From positions 2,108,001 through 2,172,000 of the forward strand of contig NW_004457737.1 in NCBI RefSeq assembly GCF_000203815.1: a stretch of DNA of 64,000 nucleotides, in the 5' to 3' direction. Below are positions 21,447 through 31,425 of this stretch, in pieces; position 1 is the stretch's first letter; every line of letters starts with the position of its first letter. This DNA comes from Cavenderia fasciculata (taxonomy: Eukaryota > Evosea > Eumycetozoa > Acytosteliales > Cavenderiaceae). The translations under genes and the position numbers were made by a program. Below the pieces are notes generated by a model that was not told the origin of the DNA, did no database searches, and saw only the letters and a list, made by a program, of their open reading frames with translations.

Positions 21447-22089
21447 TGTTTGTTTGTTTTGTTTTGTTTAATTTGTTTAATTGATTGATTTGATTTGAGA
21501 TGATTTGAAATGATCATTCTAAACATGTATTTATACTTTTTGGATTTGATGGCCACCAACTCTTTCTTTCTTAAACCAACCCACTATTTGGTTCACAACA
21601 AACCCGACCGACACACGATCATGACAATGAATGGGTCTCTTCAATTCGATTGATTTATTGCCCGATTGTACATCATGACCGTGATACACAACCAAATCGA
21701 CAAAAAATCAAATTTTGGTTGGGTTTTGGGATGATCGACCCATGGGTTTTTCCAAAACCAAACCATTCACATTGACTTTTTGTGTTCACTGCAAAGTTTG
21801 GTGTTGTGCTAAACACTTTCTCGGTCATATCATCATATTACTAATATCTTTTGAATTATTAATATTAATTATTACTTCTACCAATAGTATCTATCTAAAT
21901 CTAACTTTCAATAGAAAGTAAGATTGATCAATCGATCAAAAGAAAATTTTCAACGAAATGATTTCGATGTTGCAATTTCAAAAATGATCGTCGTGATTGC
22001 TTGTCTAATTATAGATAATAAATAATGATATTTAAATCCACAACACCATCATAATAATCATCATATTAATCAATAATATCAAGACACAA
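21447..22089. other. Divergent promoter region with an imperfect hairpin
   Basis: Lies between the minus-strand 205-aa gene and the plus-strand Rac gene. GGTTGGGTTTTGG at 21717-21729 pairs with CCAAAACCAAACC at 21752-21764 (one mismatch); the loop contains ACCCATGGGT, itself a palindrome. No gene seen. Confidence 0.45.
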
Positions 22090-22742
22090 ATGAGATCAAT
22101 TAAATGTGTATTAGTAGGTGATAGTGGAGTAGGAAAGACCTGTATACTCATTTCATATACTACAAATACGTAAGCAAATGCAATTGCAATGATCTTTCTT
22201 TCTTTCTTTCTTTTAATATTCTTTCTTTTAGTTTTCCAGATGAATATATACCAACAGTAATTGATGTGACAAGTGTAGTTATAATGCAAGATAATAATGC
22301 ATATACTTTAGAACTTTGGGATTCTGCAGGACACCAAGATTATGATGGTTTGAGACCTTTATCATATCCAAATACAGATGTTTTCTTTGTTTGTTTTAGT
22401 ATTACTTCACCTTCTTCTTTTGACTATGTTTCTGAAAAATGGATTCCTGAAATACAAACAACTTATAAAATACCTATTCTTCTTGTTGGCAATAAATTAG
22501 ATTTACGTGATGACAAGCAAACGATAGATCGTCTGGCCAATAGAAATTTAGCCCCCATCACATTTGAACAAGGAATGGTAAAAGCACAATCAATCAACAA
22601 CTGTCAATATTTCGAATGTTCTGCCAAGACTCAAAAAGGTCTACACACAATATTTGATCAAGCAGTTACAATAGTTGATAAACCAATTTATCCACTTCAA
22701 TCAAAGAGGAAGAAATTTTCAACATCTTGTATTCTATTCTAA
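22090..22742 (+). CDS. Atypical Rac-family small GTPase
   Basis: Two exons (22090-22169, 22232-22742) give 196 aa that align without gaps to human Rac1 over the first 70 residues. G-motifs: GDSGVGKT, Thr35, DSAGH (G3), a VGNKLD G4 and an ECSAK-type G5 (ECSAKTQKG); the Rho insert region is present, and a basic tail ends in the CAAX box CILF, which predicts geranylgeranylation and membrane targeting. Unusual residues: Ser at position 12 instead of Gly, His at 61 instead of Gln, and effector-loop changes F37I, N39V and Y40T. In Ras/Rho proteins changes at 12 and 61 lower GTP hydrolysis, so this protein may be mostly GTP-bound. Convergent with the TraB gene, 84 bp away. Confidence 0.92.
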
Positions 22743-22826
22743 AAAAAATAAAAATAAATAATGTAATATTATATTATATGTATATATTATAAACCTAACT
22801 CTATACCTATTCCTTTTGTTTCATTT

Positions 22827-24735
22827 TTATTTCCATTTATGATTATAAAAATAAATAGCAGCAGAAGCAATGGTAGCAGGGATGATTAAAAAGGTTGCCC
22901 ATCTAAGCCATGAAATTGAATTGTTGTAGGATCGAGTGGCACGGGCACCCCTACCATGATCAAACCGACTTGGTGGTTCAAAGCCCATAGAGTTGGGGAA
23001 CGGAGATTCGAGTAGTGACAAATCGATAGAGTAGTTGGTCCATTCTCTAATGATTCCACCTACATGACCCTTTCCAACAATAGCAACAATCTTTCGACCA
23101 GGTGACATTCTGAGTCGAGCAGCCATATATTGGTCTCTTTCAGTGACGATGGAACGAACCACTGAAGGAAACTTTTCCTTGAATTCTTCCAATAGTTTCT
23201 CGACCAATTGTTCGTCACTGTTTTTGAGTGCGTCAATGTCTTGCTCGGTCACCTCTGAAAACGAAGCAATAAAGAGGTAAAATACAAACTTTATCTTTTC
23301 CCAACGTGTCAACGAGTTCCAGACACGCTGCAGTGTAATCTCGACCAATCGATCACCCAATACAATCTTGGCACCAACCTTTTTACTCTCCAAATAGGCA
23401 GTAATAAACTCTGCACCCGGACCAACCTTGCTTTGGTTGCCAGCCTTTCTAATCATCTCGGCCATCAACACTTGTAGTAATCCAGGCAGCCCATTCTCTT
23501 TTACCAAGGCTATCATCTCTGATAATGTAGCCCTCTTGTTATGGTCTTCACTGTCTACAGGTGTTGGTGGTGTAGTTGTATACATTGGTGAATTGGAACA
23601 TTCATCATCTGCCTCGTACGAAGATGACGATGAATCTGATCCATCGTCTTGTGAATTTGATCTAGTTTCGTCCGATTCATCATCATCATCATAATAATAT
23701 TCCCTTTCCCCATCCTCTTCCATTTCTTCCATTTTTTCCTCTTTTTCTTCTTCTTCTTGTTGTTCATTTTCATTATTATTATTATTATTATTATTATTTC
23801 CATGTATTATATTATTATCCTTGTCATAATAAATATTTTGTTCTTCCATTATTATATCCTTTTCCATTATTCCTGGCTGTTCATCATTAAATTGACTTAA
23901 TTGTTGTTCTATTATTTGTTGATGATGTTCTTCCATTTCCATATTATTATTATTATTATTATTATTTTGATTTTGATTATTATTGTTGTTATTAATTATT
24001 TTTTGTTTATATTGATGATGTTGATGTTGATTTACAATTTTAGTTTGATCATTTTCACTAGATTCAATTTCAGTTGTTGATGGTTGGAATTCATCGTCTC
24101 CATCATCTGAATTTTCAAAATGTGTCAAGTTATTTCCTCCTCTTCTATTATACAATTTATATCTCAAGGACTTCTTTCGATTAAAAATCATTTGATTATG
24201 TTGTGAAGGATCTCCTCCTCTTTTACTTGATGATGATGGTTGATGTTGTTGACTATGTTGATGTTGTTGTTGTTGTTGTAATGATTGTAATTGTTTTGAA
24301 TGTGATGATGTTGATGATGGTCGATTAATATATGTCACCTTTCTCGAATCGATACTATTTAAAACCAAGCCAGCTCTACTGGCACACAACTCTATGAAAA
24401 CAGTGTCTGGTTTCCATCTCCTAATAATGTCTGATACCTCATCAGAACTTGATTGATGAACATGAATTGATCCAACCAATATAACTTTATTATTACAACA
24501 AATATGATGGATAAAAGAAGGATTAGTATCAAAAGGAAATGTAATAAATTGAGTTGTACGTCCGTCACATACTTGTTGCATTTGTAAAAGGTGAATAGAG
24601 AACAGTTGCAGATGAAGGTAACTCGAAATCAATAGGTTCCAACACTATTTCATCATTATCACCATTAGTTTCTGATGTTACAGACTCTTCATCTTGTTGT
24701 TGGTCTTCTGATTCAGGTGAATGTTGTGACGACAT
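22827..24735 (-). CDS. TraB-domain (TRABD/PrgY-like) membrane protein
   Basis: Two exons (24573-24735, 22827-24484) give 606 aa. The start is the ATG at 24735: the first exon, rich in Glu/Gln/Ser, leads through an 88-nt intron straight into the TraB core IILVGSIHVHQSS, followed by DTVFIELCASR. The domain is then interrupted by about 270 residues of Gln/Asn/His- and Glu-rich low complexity and resumes with helices and the conserved GKGHVGGI segment. A hydrophobic segment (WATFLIIPATIASAAIYFY) near the C-terminus suggests a tail-anchored topology. Eukaryotic TraB proteins are found on the mitochondrial or other membranes; the reaction of the family is still unsettled. Confidence 0.85.
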
Positions 24736-25053
24736 TTCAGAAAGTATATATAAGTGTACTACAATATATTGTATTATTTCCTTTCTATCCTATCCTATCC
24801 TATCCTATCAATTAATCTATGAGTACTCTGCAATATATATATTTATACAACTATGTTTAACTTTAAATATTAATATGTATTGGTGGGTGTGATGATGAGT
24901 ATTACAATTTAATTTAAAAAGAAAAACAAAAAAGGAAATGAACACCTCCAAGCAGGAAAATGAATGAATATTAAAACAAGATATTTTTTTAATTGTAAAT
25001 TTCAAACAACAATACAATTATAATATTAATATATTAATATATTTATTATTTAT
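24736..25053. other. Intergenic, with a (TATCC)n repeat
   Basis: Promoter side of the TraB gene. A TATCC pentanucleotide repeated about five times lies at 24784-24809. Nothing else recognised. Confidence 0.6.
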
Positions 25054-25538
25054 TTATTGAGTTAGATCAAATACTTGTTCCATTGATGCCCACCATTCAG
25101 TTGGTTTGGCCTCTTTTAATTTTTGTTGAAATTTCCTATGCAACAAATAAATGTAAACAAACAAACAGGACGCTGATTAGTTTGGTTGAACAAATAAATG
25201 CAAGTATATATATATATTATTATTCATGTCTTTCCTCTTTTGTGTGTGTGAATCTCTACACCATTTGGGTATACATACCTCATTAAATTATCCCATTCTG
25301 ATGTTTTGGGATTATCGGTAGCGTATCGTTGAAAGTCCACTTGAGGGTCAAATGAATCATTGGTTTCATAGTACATAAATAAATGGTTACCCAACAGATA
25401 TATCTTCATTTCAAGTATACCAATACCAAGTAGACTATTCTTTACCTCTGGCCATACATTTTGATGATACTTTTTATACTCTTCAATCAATACTTTATCA
25501 TCTTTTAAATCTAAAGCTGATGCATATGATTTTACCAT
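25054..25538 (-). CDS. L-rhamnose mutarotase-like protein (RhaM/DUF718 family)
   Basis: Two exons (25279-25538, 25054-25135) give 113 aa, the usual length of the family. Seen: the N-terminal YKKYHQNVWPEV segment, in which the His belongs to the active-site region of RhaM, a central IGILEMKIYLLGNHLFMYYE strand pair, and the C-terminal EWWASMEQVF typical of the family. RhaM interconverts alpha and beta anomers of L-rhamnose or related sugars such as fucose. No sugar operon is expected in an amoeba and no related gene is nearby, so the physiological sugar is unknown. Confidence 0.88.
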
Positions 25539-26165
25539 ATTTGTATTTTATATATATATAAAGAAAGAGAGAGATAAAATAATTATTTGTTTGTAAAGAC
25601 AATGGATTTGTGTGTGTTAAAATTCTTAAGTTGTGATTCATTTATCATTTTATTTTCAAATGTGTGTTTCAGAGTACAGAGTACATAGTAATCAAGAGTA
25701 AAAGTAGTAATACCTATCAAATTTTGAAAGAAGAAAGATTAGATTAGTAAACAAGTTTTAAAATAAAAAGAATTGAAATAATAGAATATAGTAAGAGTTG
25801 TAGGTAATGGTTCATATGGTGATGCATGAAAAAAAAGGTTGTCTTCATTGCAATTAGCTATAGACGCAAGGTTATAATCATCTAAGATAGAGGTAGAAGA
25901 AAGAGAGAAAGATATAAAATATATGATATGAATAACTTACAAATTAACCAAGTTGCTTAATAAAAAATAGAAAGAGAATGACACAACTTTGTAGGTGATG
26001 GTCTCGGTCGAATGCTGCCAAAAAAAAAAGATAAAAATTAAAAATAATTAAAAATCTTTGATCATTCTAGTTTTTTTACATAGTTTACTAAAAATGCCTG
26101 TGATGACGCAGATGAGCTTATCTCACAACAAGTTCATATACATATATTAACGATAGTTGGTGGGA
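25539..26165. other. Intergenic, no gene seen
   Basis: Upstream flanks of the divergently placed RhaM-like and Rpp21 genes. A short upstream frame (ATG at 26095, about 18 codons) precedes the Rpp21 start and could be a regulatory uORF. Confidence 0.45.
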
Positions 26166-26666
26166 ATGAGTAAAAAAGTAAGCACCGATACATTCAAGAG
26201 AATCAACTTTTTATATCAAGCATCGAATCTGATGTTGTTGGGCAACACCAACAATCAAGTTGCTTCAAATTACTATTGTCACTTGCTAAAGAATGTTGCT
26301 CAGAGAGGTGTAGTGCGTATTAATCCAACAATGAAACATACCATTTGCTCAAAATGTTCATCTCTATTGGTACCTGGCATAAGTTCAACGAGTCGATTAA
26401 AAGAGGACAGAGAATCACATATCGTCGTTCACTGTCAACGTTGTGGACACATCAAAAGATACCATACCAACAAAAAAAGAGAGAAAAATAAATTAAAAAA
26501 ACAACAAAAACAAGAAAAGAAAAAGATATCTATACAACTTAAACAACTTAAACAACAACAAATTAAACAACAACAAATTGAACAACAAGAAAAACAAAAG
26601 GAATTGGAAGTGGAAGTTGATAAACCTACTTTAATGGATCAAACTGAAAATTTGGAACAAAAATAA
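26166..26666 (+). CDS. RNase P protein subunit Rpp21/Rpr2
   Basis: 166 aa from the ATG at 26166. Family features: the N-terminal helical pair RINFLYQASNLMLL and the following YYCHLLKNVAQRGVVRI, then a zinc ribbon C61-x2-C64 and C90-x2-C93 (CSKCSSLLVPG, CQRCGHIKRY). The last 60 residues are a Lys/Gln-rich tail, common in dictyostelid homologues. Rpp21 is part of the RNase P holoenzyme that removes 5' leaders from precursor tRNA. Convergent with the Src1-type gene, 68 bp apart. Family assignment is firm; there is no intron. Confidence 0.9.
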   Translation: MSKKVSTDTFKRINFLYQASNLMLLGNTNNQVASNYYCHLLKNVAQRGVVRINPTMKHTICSKCSSLLVPGISSTSRLKEDRESHIVVHCQRCGHIKRYHTNKKREKNKLKKQQKQEKKKISIQLKQLKQQQIKQQQIEQQEKQKELEVEVDKPTLMDQTENLEQK

Positions 26667-26734
26667 TTAATGATGTAAATAAATTGTAAATATATTAAAC
26701 TACTACATGGAACTGGATGTTACTTTTTTTTGTT

Positions 26735-27253
26735 TTATTTCCAAGCGTTTACGCTATTTAAAATTATATTATTATTAGTTTCATTAATTTCTTCTTCATC
26801 ATCATCTTGTTGAATTTCTTGGATAGGTTGGATCGGTACTTGAGATTTCATTGGAGTCATTGCTAATAGAGAACCAGCACCATCACCTCTCCATTCAAAA
26901 GTTTGTTGTGATTCACCGTGGACTAGTCTTGGAGTAACAAAGATTCTAATGTTGTTGTAGGCCTTTTCCAAAACCATGTCCCATATTTTGAGAGCCTTTT
27001 TCGAACGGTCCTCACCAATGATATCGTCTTTGAGTAGAATTTCCGATATCCAAGGAACTTCGTAGTTGGTGGCTCTGTTTTGTAGTATTCTAATCAAGTC
27101 ATTGTAGCATTCGTCGACGATTAACAATTCTTGTTGTTTTCTCTTTTGTGAGAATTTATAGTATCTATAAAATACATAAGATGCAACCAATGATATTATA
27201 ATTGGTAAATATCCCATGATTATACTTTTAATTGTAATAAATGTCTAAAATTA

Positions 27254-27293
<40 letters not shown>

Positions 27294-29837
27294 GTTTGTT
27301 TTCTCTCTCTCTTTTTTTCTATTTTTCTCCGACATACTTGACACCATAAAGGTCTAATTGAATCACTATCAGTATGATAATAATATTGTTGTGAATCAGA
27401 TTCATAGGTAGATAAAATTTGATCAGCTAGTTTTTGATCATTGACTGTTAATTCTTTGATTGGTGCACCTTGACGACCATCGAGATAAGATGTGAGAACC
27501 TTGAATGAATCGGAAATATCTGCCTTTTTGATCCAAAACAAACGATCAAATTCAAATTCCAATCGTTCGTAGGGCATTTCGAAACTTTCAGTCACTCCAC
27601 ATTCAAACTTGCCCTTGTGTACTCGCAATACATAATCAATCTTGTTGAGAACGGTTGACATGGTTTCCACCTTGTTTGGATCAACTATACATTCATCTCC
27701 TTGTTTAATATATCCATCAAAACATGAAACAAATGATCCTTTAAAACATACTCCTCTTTCTGGACATGGCATACATGAATATTTACCATTTGTATCTAAA
27801 AAATAAAATAAAAAATAGAATAATGATAAATATTTAAAAAATCAAAACAAAATATTATTATTCTTACATTTTGGAAGTGTATCAGTATCACAATAAATGA
27901 TTTCACTAAAATTATAATAAAAGCCAAATACGATAAATAGTGTAATGAACCAATACAAAAATGATACAAAAATCAATGATAGACTTGATTTTGAATGGTT
28001 GTCATCGATTGGTGGTGGTGGTGGTGATTGTCCAGATTGTCCAAATTGTCCTCCACCTGATTCTTCCAATTCTCTATCTTGTTCTTCTTGTAATTGTTGA
28101 TAATATTGTTGATGTTGGAATTCTTGTTCATGTTGATCTAGTAGAGTTGCATTGTCCATTGGTGATGAGGTATCAAACTCTACATGTTCATCGGTATCAT
28201 ATGAAATCGAGTCGTTTGATGTTTGGAAAATGGGTTTAGATGGCATTTGTAGAGGTGTTTCAGCTTGATATGGGAATCCACCACGACCAAGATTGGTTTT
28301 AGCAATTGGTGTCTTTGGATAAACATGTTTTTCTCTAAGTGATGATGGTTGAGGAGATGAAAATGTTGGTGGTGAAGTTCCACCAAAAGATATAGTTGGT
28401 TTTGAGAATGCATTACTAGTAGTAGGAGGAACATTCGTCGTCGTCGTCAATCTCGTCGTAACATGTGGTAGAATAGAAGATCTTGAAGAGGTGGGAAGTG
28501 TAAATGAAGAAGGAGTTGGTTGATTAATCTTACTTGTAGAAGTAAGTTTTTGTAATCTTTCATGTGCCAATCTTTGTCTTTCCTTTTCCTTGTCATCCAT
28601 CTCTTTCTTTCTTCGCAATATCTCTTCACTCTCTTTTTGTTTTCTTTGTTTCTCTTGCAGTATTTCTTGTTCTTGTTTCTTTTTTGATTCCAATTCCTTG
28701 TCTTTTCCACGTTGTAGCTCCGTTTGACCTCCAACCGTTGAGAATCGAGCCTTCTTTTTTGCTTCTTTTGGTGGTTTAAACTCCTTGTCTTGTACATCGT
28801 AATCCTTTCTTTTGTGAAGTTTTAATACTCTTTGTTCCAAAGTATCATCGTCACTACCACCATCTTGATCATCATCACTATCACCCTTATGTCTATCAGA
28901 TTGAAATATATTCTTTGGATCAATTGATTTTCTTTTTGGTTTAATAGTAGCAGCAGAAGAGGTAGTGGCAGTAGAGGTCGTACTAGTAGTACTAGTTTCA
29001 TCTTTATCCTTGATGATTCCTCCAACTGATTTTGTTCTACGTTTTGGTTTATCAGTTGTTGATGTTGTTGATGTTGTTGCAACAGGTGATACTGATTTCT
29101 TTTTAATTGGTTTTACGTCTTGTTGTTCACCATCATCTCCATAATCATTATCATCATCATCCAATAAATCATCTAAATCATCTATTTTTCTACTACTAGC
29201 AGATGATGATAGTTTTGTTTTCTTTTTTGGTTCTTCTTGTTGTTCTTCTTCAAATGAGAATTCAAAGTCGTCATCAATGATAGTAGCTTCACCGTCATCA
29301 AGATAATCAATCTTTGATCTTGTTGTTGTTATTTTCTTTGGTACTGATGTAGTTGTTGTTGTTGTTGGGGTCGTTGTTGTTGATGAAGCAACAGATTTTC
29401 TTTTTGGTGTTGGTGTTGCAACAGATACTCTCTTTTTAGTCATTGTTGTTGTTGTTGTCGTGTTTACTTTATCTACTATACATACCATATATATATAGAT
29501 AGATAGATATAAATATATAAATAAATACAAATAACAATAAAGATTAATAAACAAAAAAAATCAAAAAAGATGGTTTGTGAAGATCACAAAGAGACCCCCA
29601 ATATTTTTTCTCTATTACTCTGAATACATTACCATCTTCGTCAATATTGACAATATCACGTTCACGTTTTATAGAACTAGAACTAGAGGAAGAAGAAGAA
29701 GAAGAAGACAATGAAGATATAGATGAATTGGGTGGTGTAAGGGAAGATGATAACAATCTTGATCTTGATACTTTCTTTCTCACTTGTCCATTTTTGTTGC
29801 CTTGTAATAAAAGATCATCGTCTTCACTATCGTCCAT
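26735..29837 (-). CDS. Inner nuclear membrane protein, Src1/MAN1 family (MSC domain)
   Basis: Proposed exons 29633-29837, 27868-29475, 27338-27795 and 26735-27244 give 926 aa; a start inside exon 2 (ATG at 29443) would give 847 aa. The N-terminal half is Ser/Thr/Lys- and Asp/Glu-rich with a charged coiled coil (EKERQRLAHERLQKL) and faces the nucleoplasm by analogy. The first membrane segment is SLIFVSFLYWFITLFIVFG, then a Cys-containing luminal part (CMPCPERGVC), a second membrane segment (YLPIIISLVASYVFY) and the C-terminal winged-helix MSC domain (VDECYNDLIRIL, VPWISEILLKDDII). A LEM or HeH motif was not found by eye. The family tethers chromatin to the nuclear envelope. The first exon is the least certain part. 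Confidence 0.82.
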
Positions 29838-30264
29838 ATCTCTATCTCTATCAATTCTTATTTTCTTTCTATTATCTATCTATCTATCTATCTTGTCTAT
29901 CTATTGAACAAACAAATGAAATGAAAGTGAAGAATGAAAAGACGAAACAAACAAAAAGAGGTTTAAAAAAAAGAAAGTTGGGGACTTGTCCCTCCAATTT
30001 TAGAAATATAAATAAGAAGATTAGAGATGGATGATTTAAAAGATAATAAAATCACACAACTCACACACACAAATAATATATATATATGTGTGTATGTTGA
30101 GTGTTATGTGTGTGAGTGTAGAGTTTATTACTGATTATATGATTATTTATATATTTATATAAATTTATACAAGGTTGGGTTGAGTTGAGTTGGGAGTGGA
30201 ATGATACTATATATTTATATTATTATTATTATTATTATTAATTATTGAGGTATTAATTATTAAA
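29838..30264. other. Intergenic, simple repeats only
   Basis: A TATC run near 29873-29892, a GT/TA-rich patch near 30060-30120 and an ATT run near 30219-30240. No gene seen. Confidence 0.6.
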
Positions 30265-30924
30265 TTACTTTAACCAAATTTTTGAATGACTACTTCTTTT
30301 AAATCTTTCGTAACTATCAGATTCCATTAATTTAAAAATTAAAGATTGTGATTCTAAAAATAATTTATCAATCATTTGAATATTTTCTATAAATAATAAT
30401 AATAAAATAATAATTAATATTTGAATTATATTTATCTATCTATCTATCTATATTTATCTATATTTATATATATATTATTTACCTTTTATATCATTATTAT
30501 TTACATTTTGATGATTAAATGTATCATCTAATTTCTTTACACAATTACTTGGTAGATTGACTTGTGTTAGTGATTTATCGGATATGAATAGGTTATATAT
30601 TTTGATGGAATCCTTGACTTTTTTATCTTTGCTTTCCAATTGTTTGTACGTTTCAATTCTCGACCAAAAATCCAGATTTTCGTTTGAGAATTCCGATTTG
30701 AGGAATGATCTAAAACACTCTTTGGAATAGTCGTCGTGTAGTACCTCTATTAGTGGCGGGAAGGATATTGAACCCGATGGTGATGATCTTCCACCTGTAC
30801 TATTATTACTGCTACTGCCAGTAGTATTGGTGGTACTGGCATGTTGACCAATAAAACTACCACCACCATAATAACTAACACTAGTACTAATACTACTCGA
30901 TTTGTTTATATATTTTAAATCCAT
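30265..30924 (-). CDS. Small RGS-domain protein
   Basis: Two exons (30483-30924, 30265-30386) give 187 aa. A Ser/Thr/Asn-rich N-terminus of about 55 residues is followed by a complete RGS domain: FRSFLKSEFSNENLDFW in helices 4-5, the YNLFISDKSLTQVNLPS loop, and a C-terminal helix pair ending ESDSYERFKRSSHSKIWL. RGS domains speed GTP hydrolysis on heterotrimeric G-alpha subunits, here presumably in chemotactic or developmental signalling. No other domain is fused, unlike the large RGS proteins of dictyostelids. Confidence 0.88.
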
Positions 30925-31425
30925 CTCTGATGCTATTTTAATGATGATGAAAAAGAATAATTATAATAATTGTATATTAATATTTTGTTGTTATTATTGT
31001 ATTTGTTTTTGATTAATGTTTGGTTATTAGGCATTTAAATATATAAATAGAACAATGGAATATGAATGTAATATTGAGAATGAGTATATAGAAGCTAAAT
31101 AATGGAAACAAATAAATCTCCACACACGACACGATAATTATTTATAAATAACAAAAACAGGTTTAATGATAATGACCTCCCGGGAGTTCTCCTCTTTTAT
31201 CATATCTCTCAATTTCTCCTGATTTCTCTGATTGATTGATCGCCGTGTCATGTGACATGCATTTATGATCATAATTAACACGTTATTGTGGTTGTCTTCT
31301 CGATGTCTCTTTTAAATTGAATGTTCCAATGATCATCGCAATTGCTTGAAGCACTGGGAAGAGATGGGTGAGATTTGTTGCAAGGTGTGGTGTGGGTGCA
31401 TCGGGAGATTTTCAAAAGATTTTTT
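30925..31425. other. Intergenic, no gene seen
   Basis: Upstream of the RGS gene and downstream of the LRR gene. AT-rich, with a CTCCCGGGAG palindrome-like site near 31179. No coding features recognised. Confidence 0.5.

Noticed and set aside
25795-26025. Fragments resembling the P-loop of small GTPases (VVGNGSYG, VGDGLGR)
   Set aside because: Each is under 12 residues, in different frames, with no other GTPase motif nearby; chance similarity cannot be excluded.
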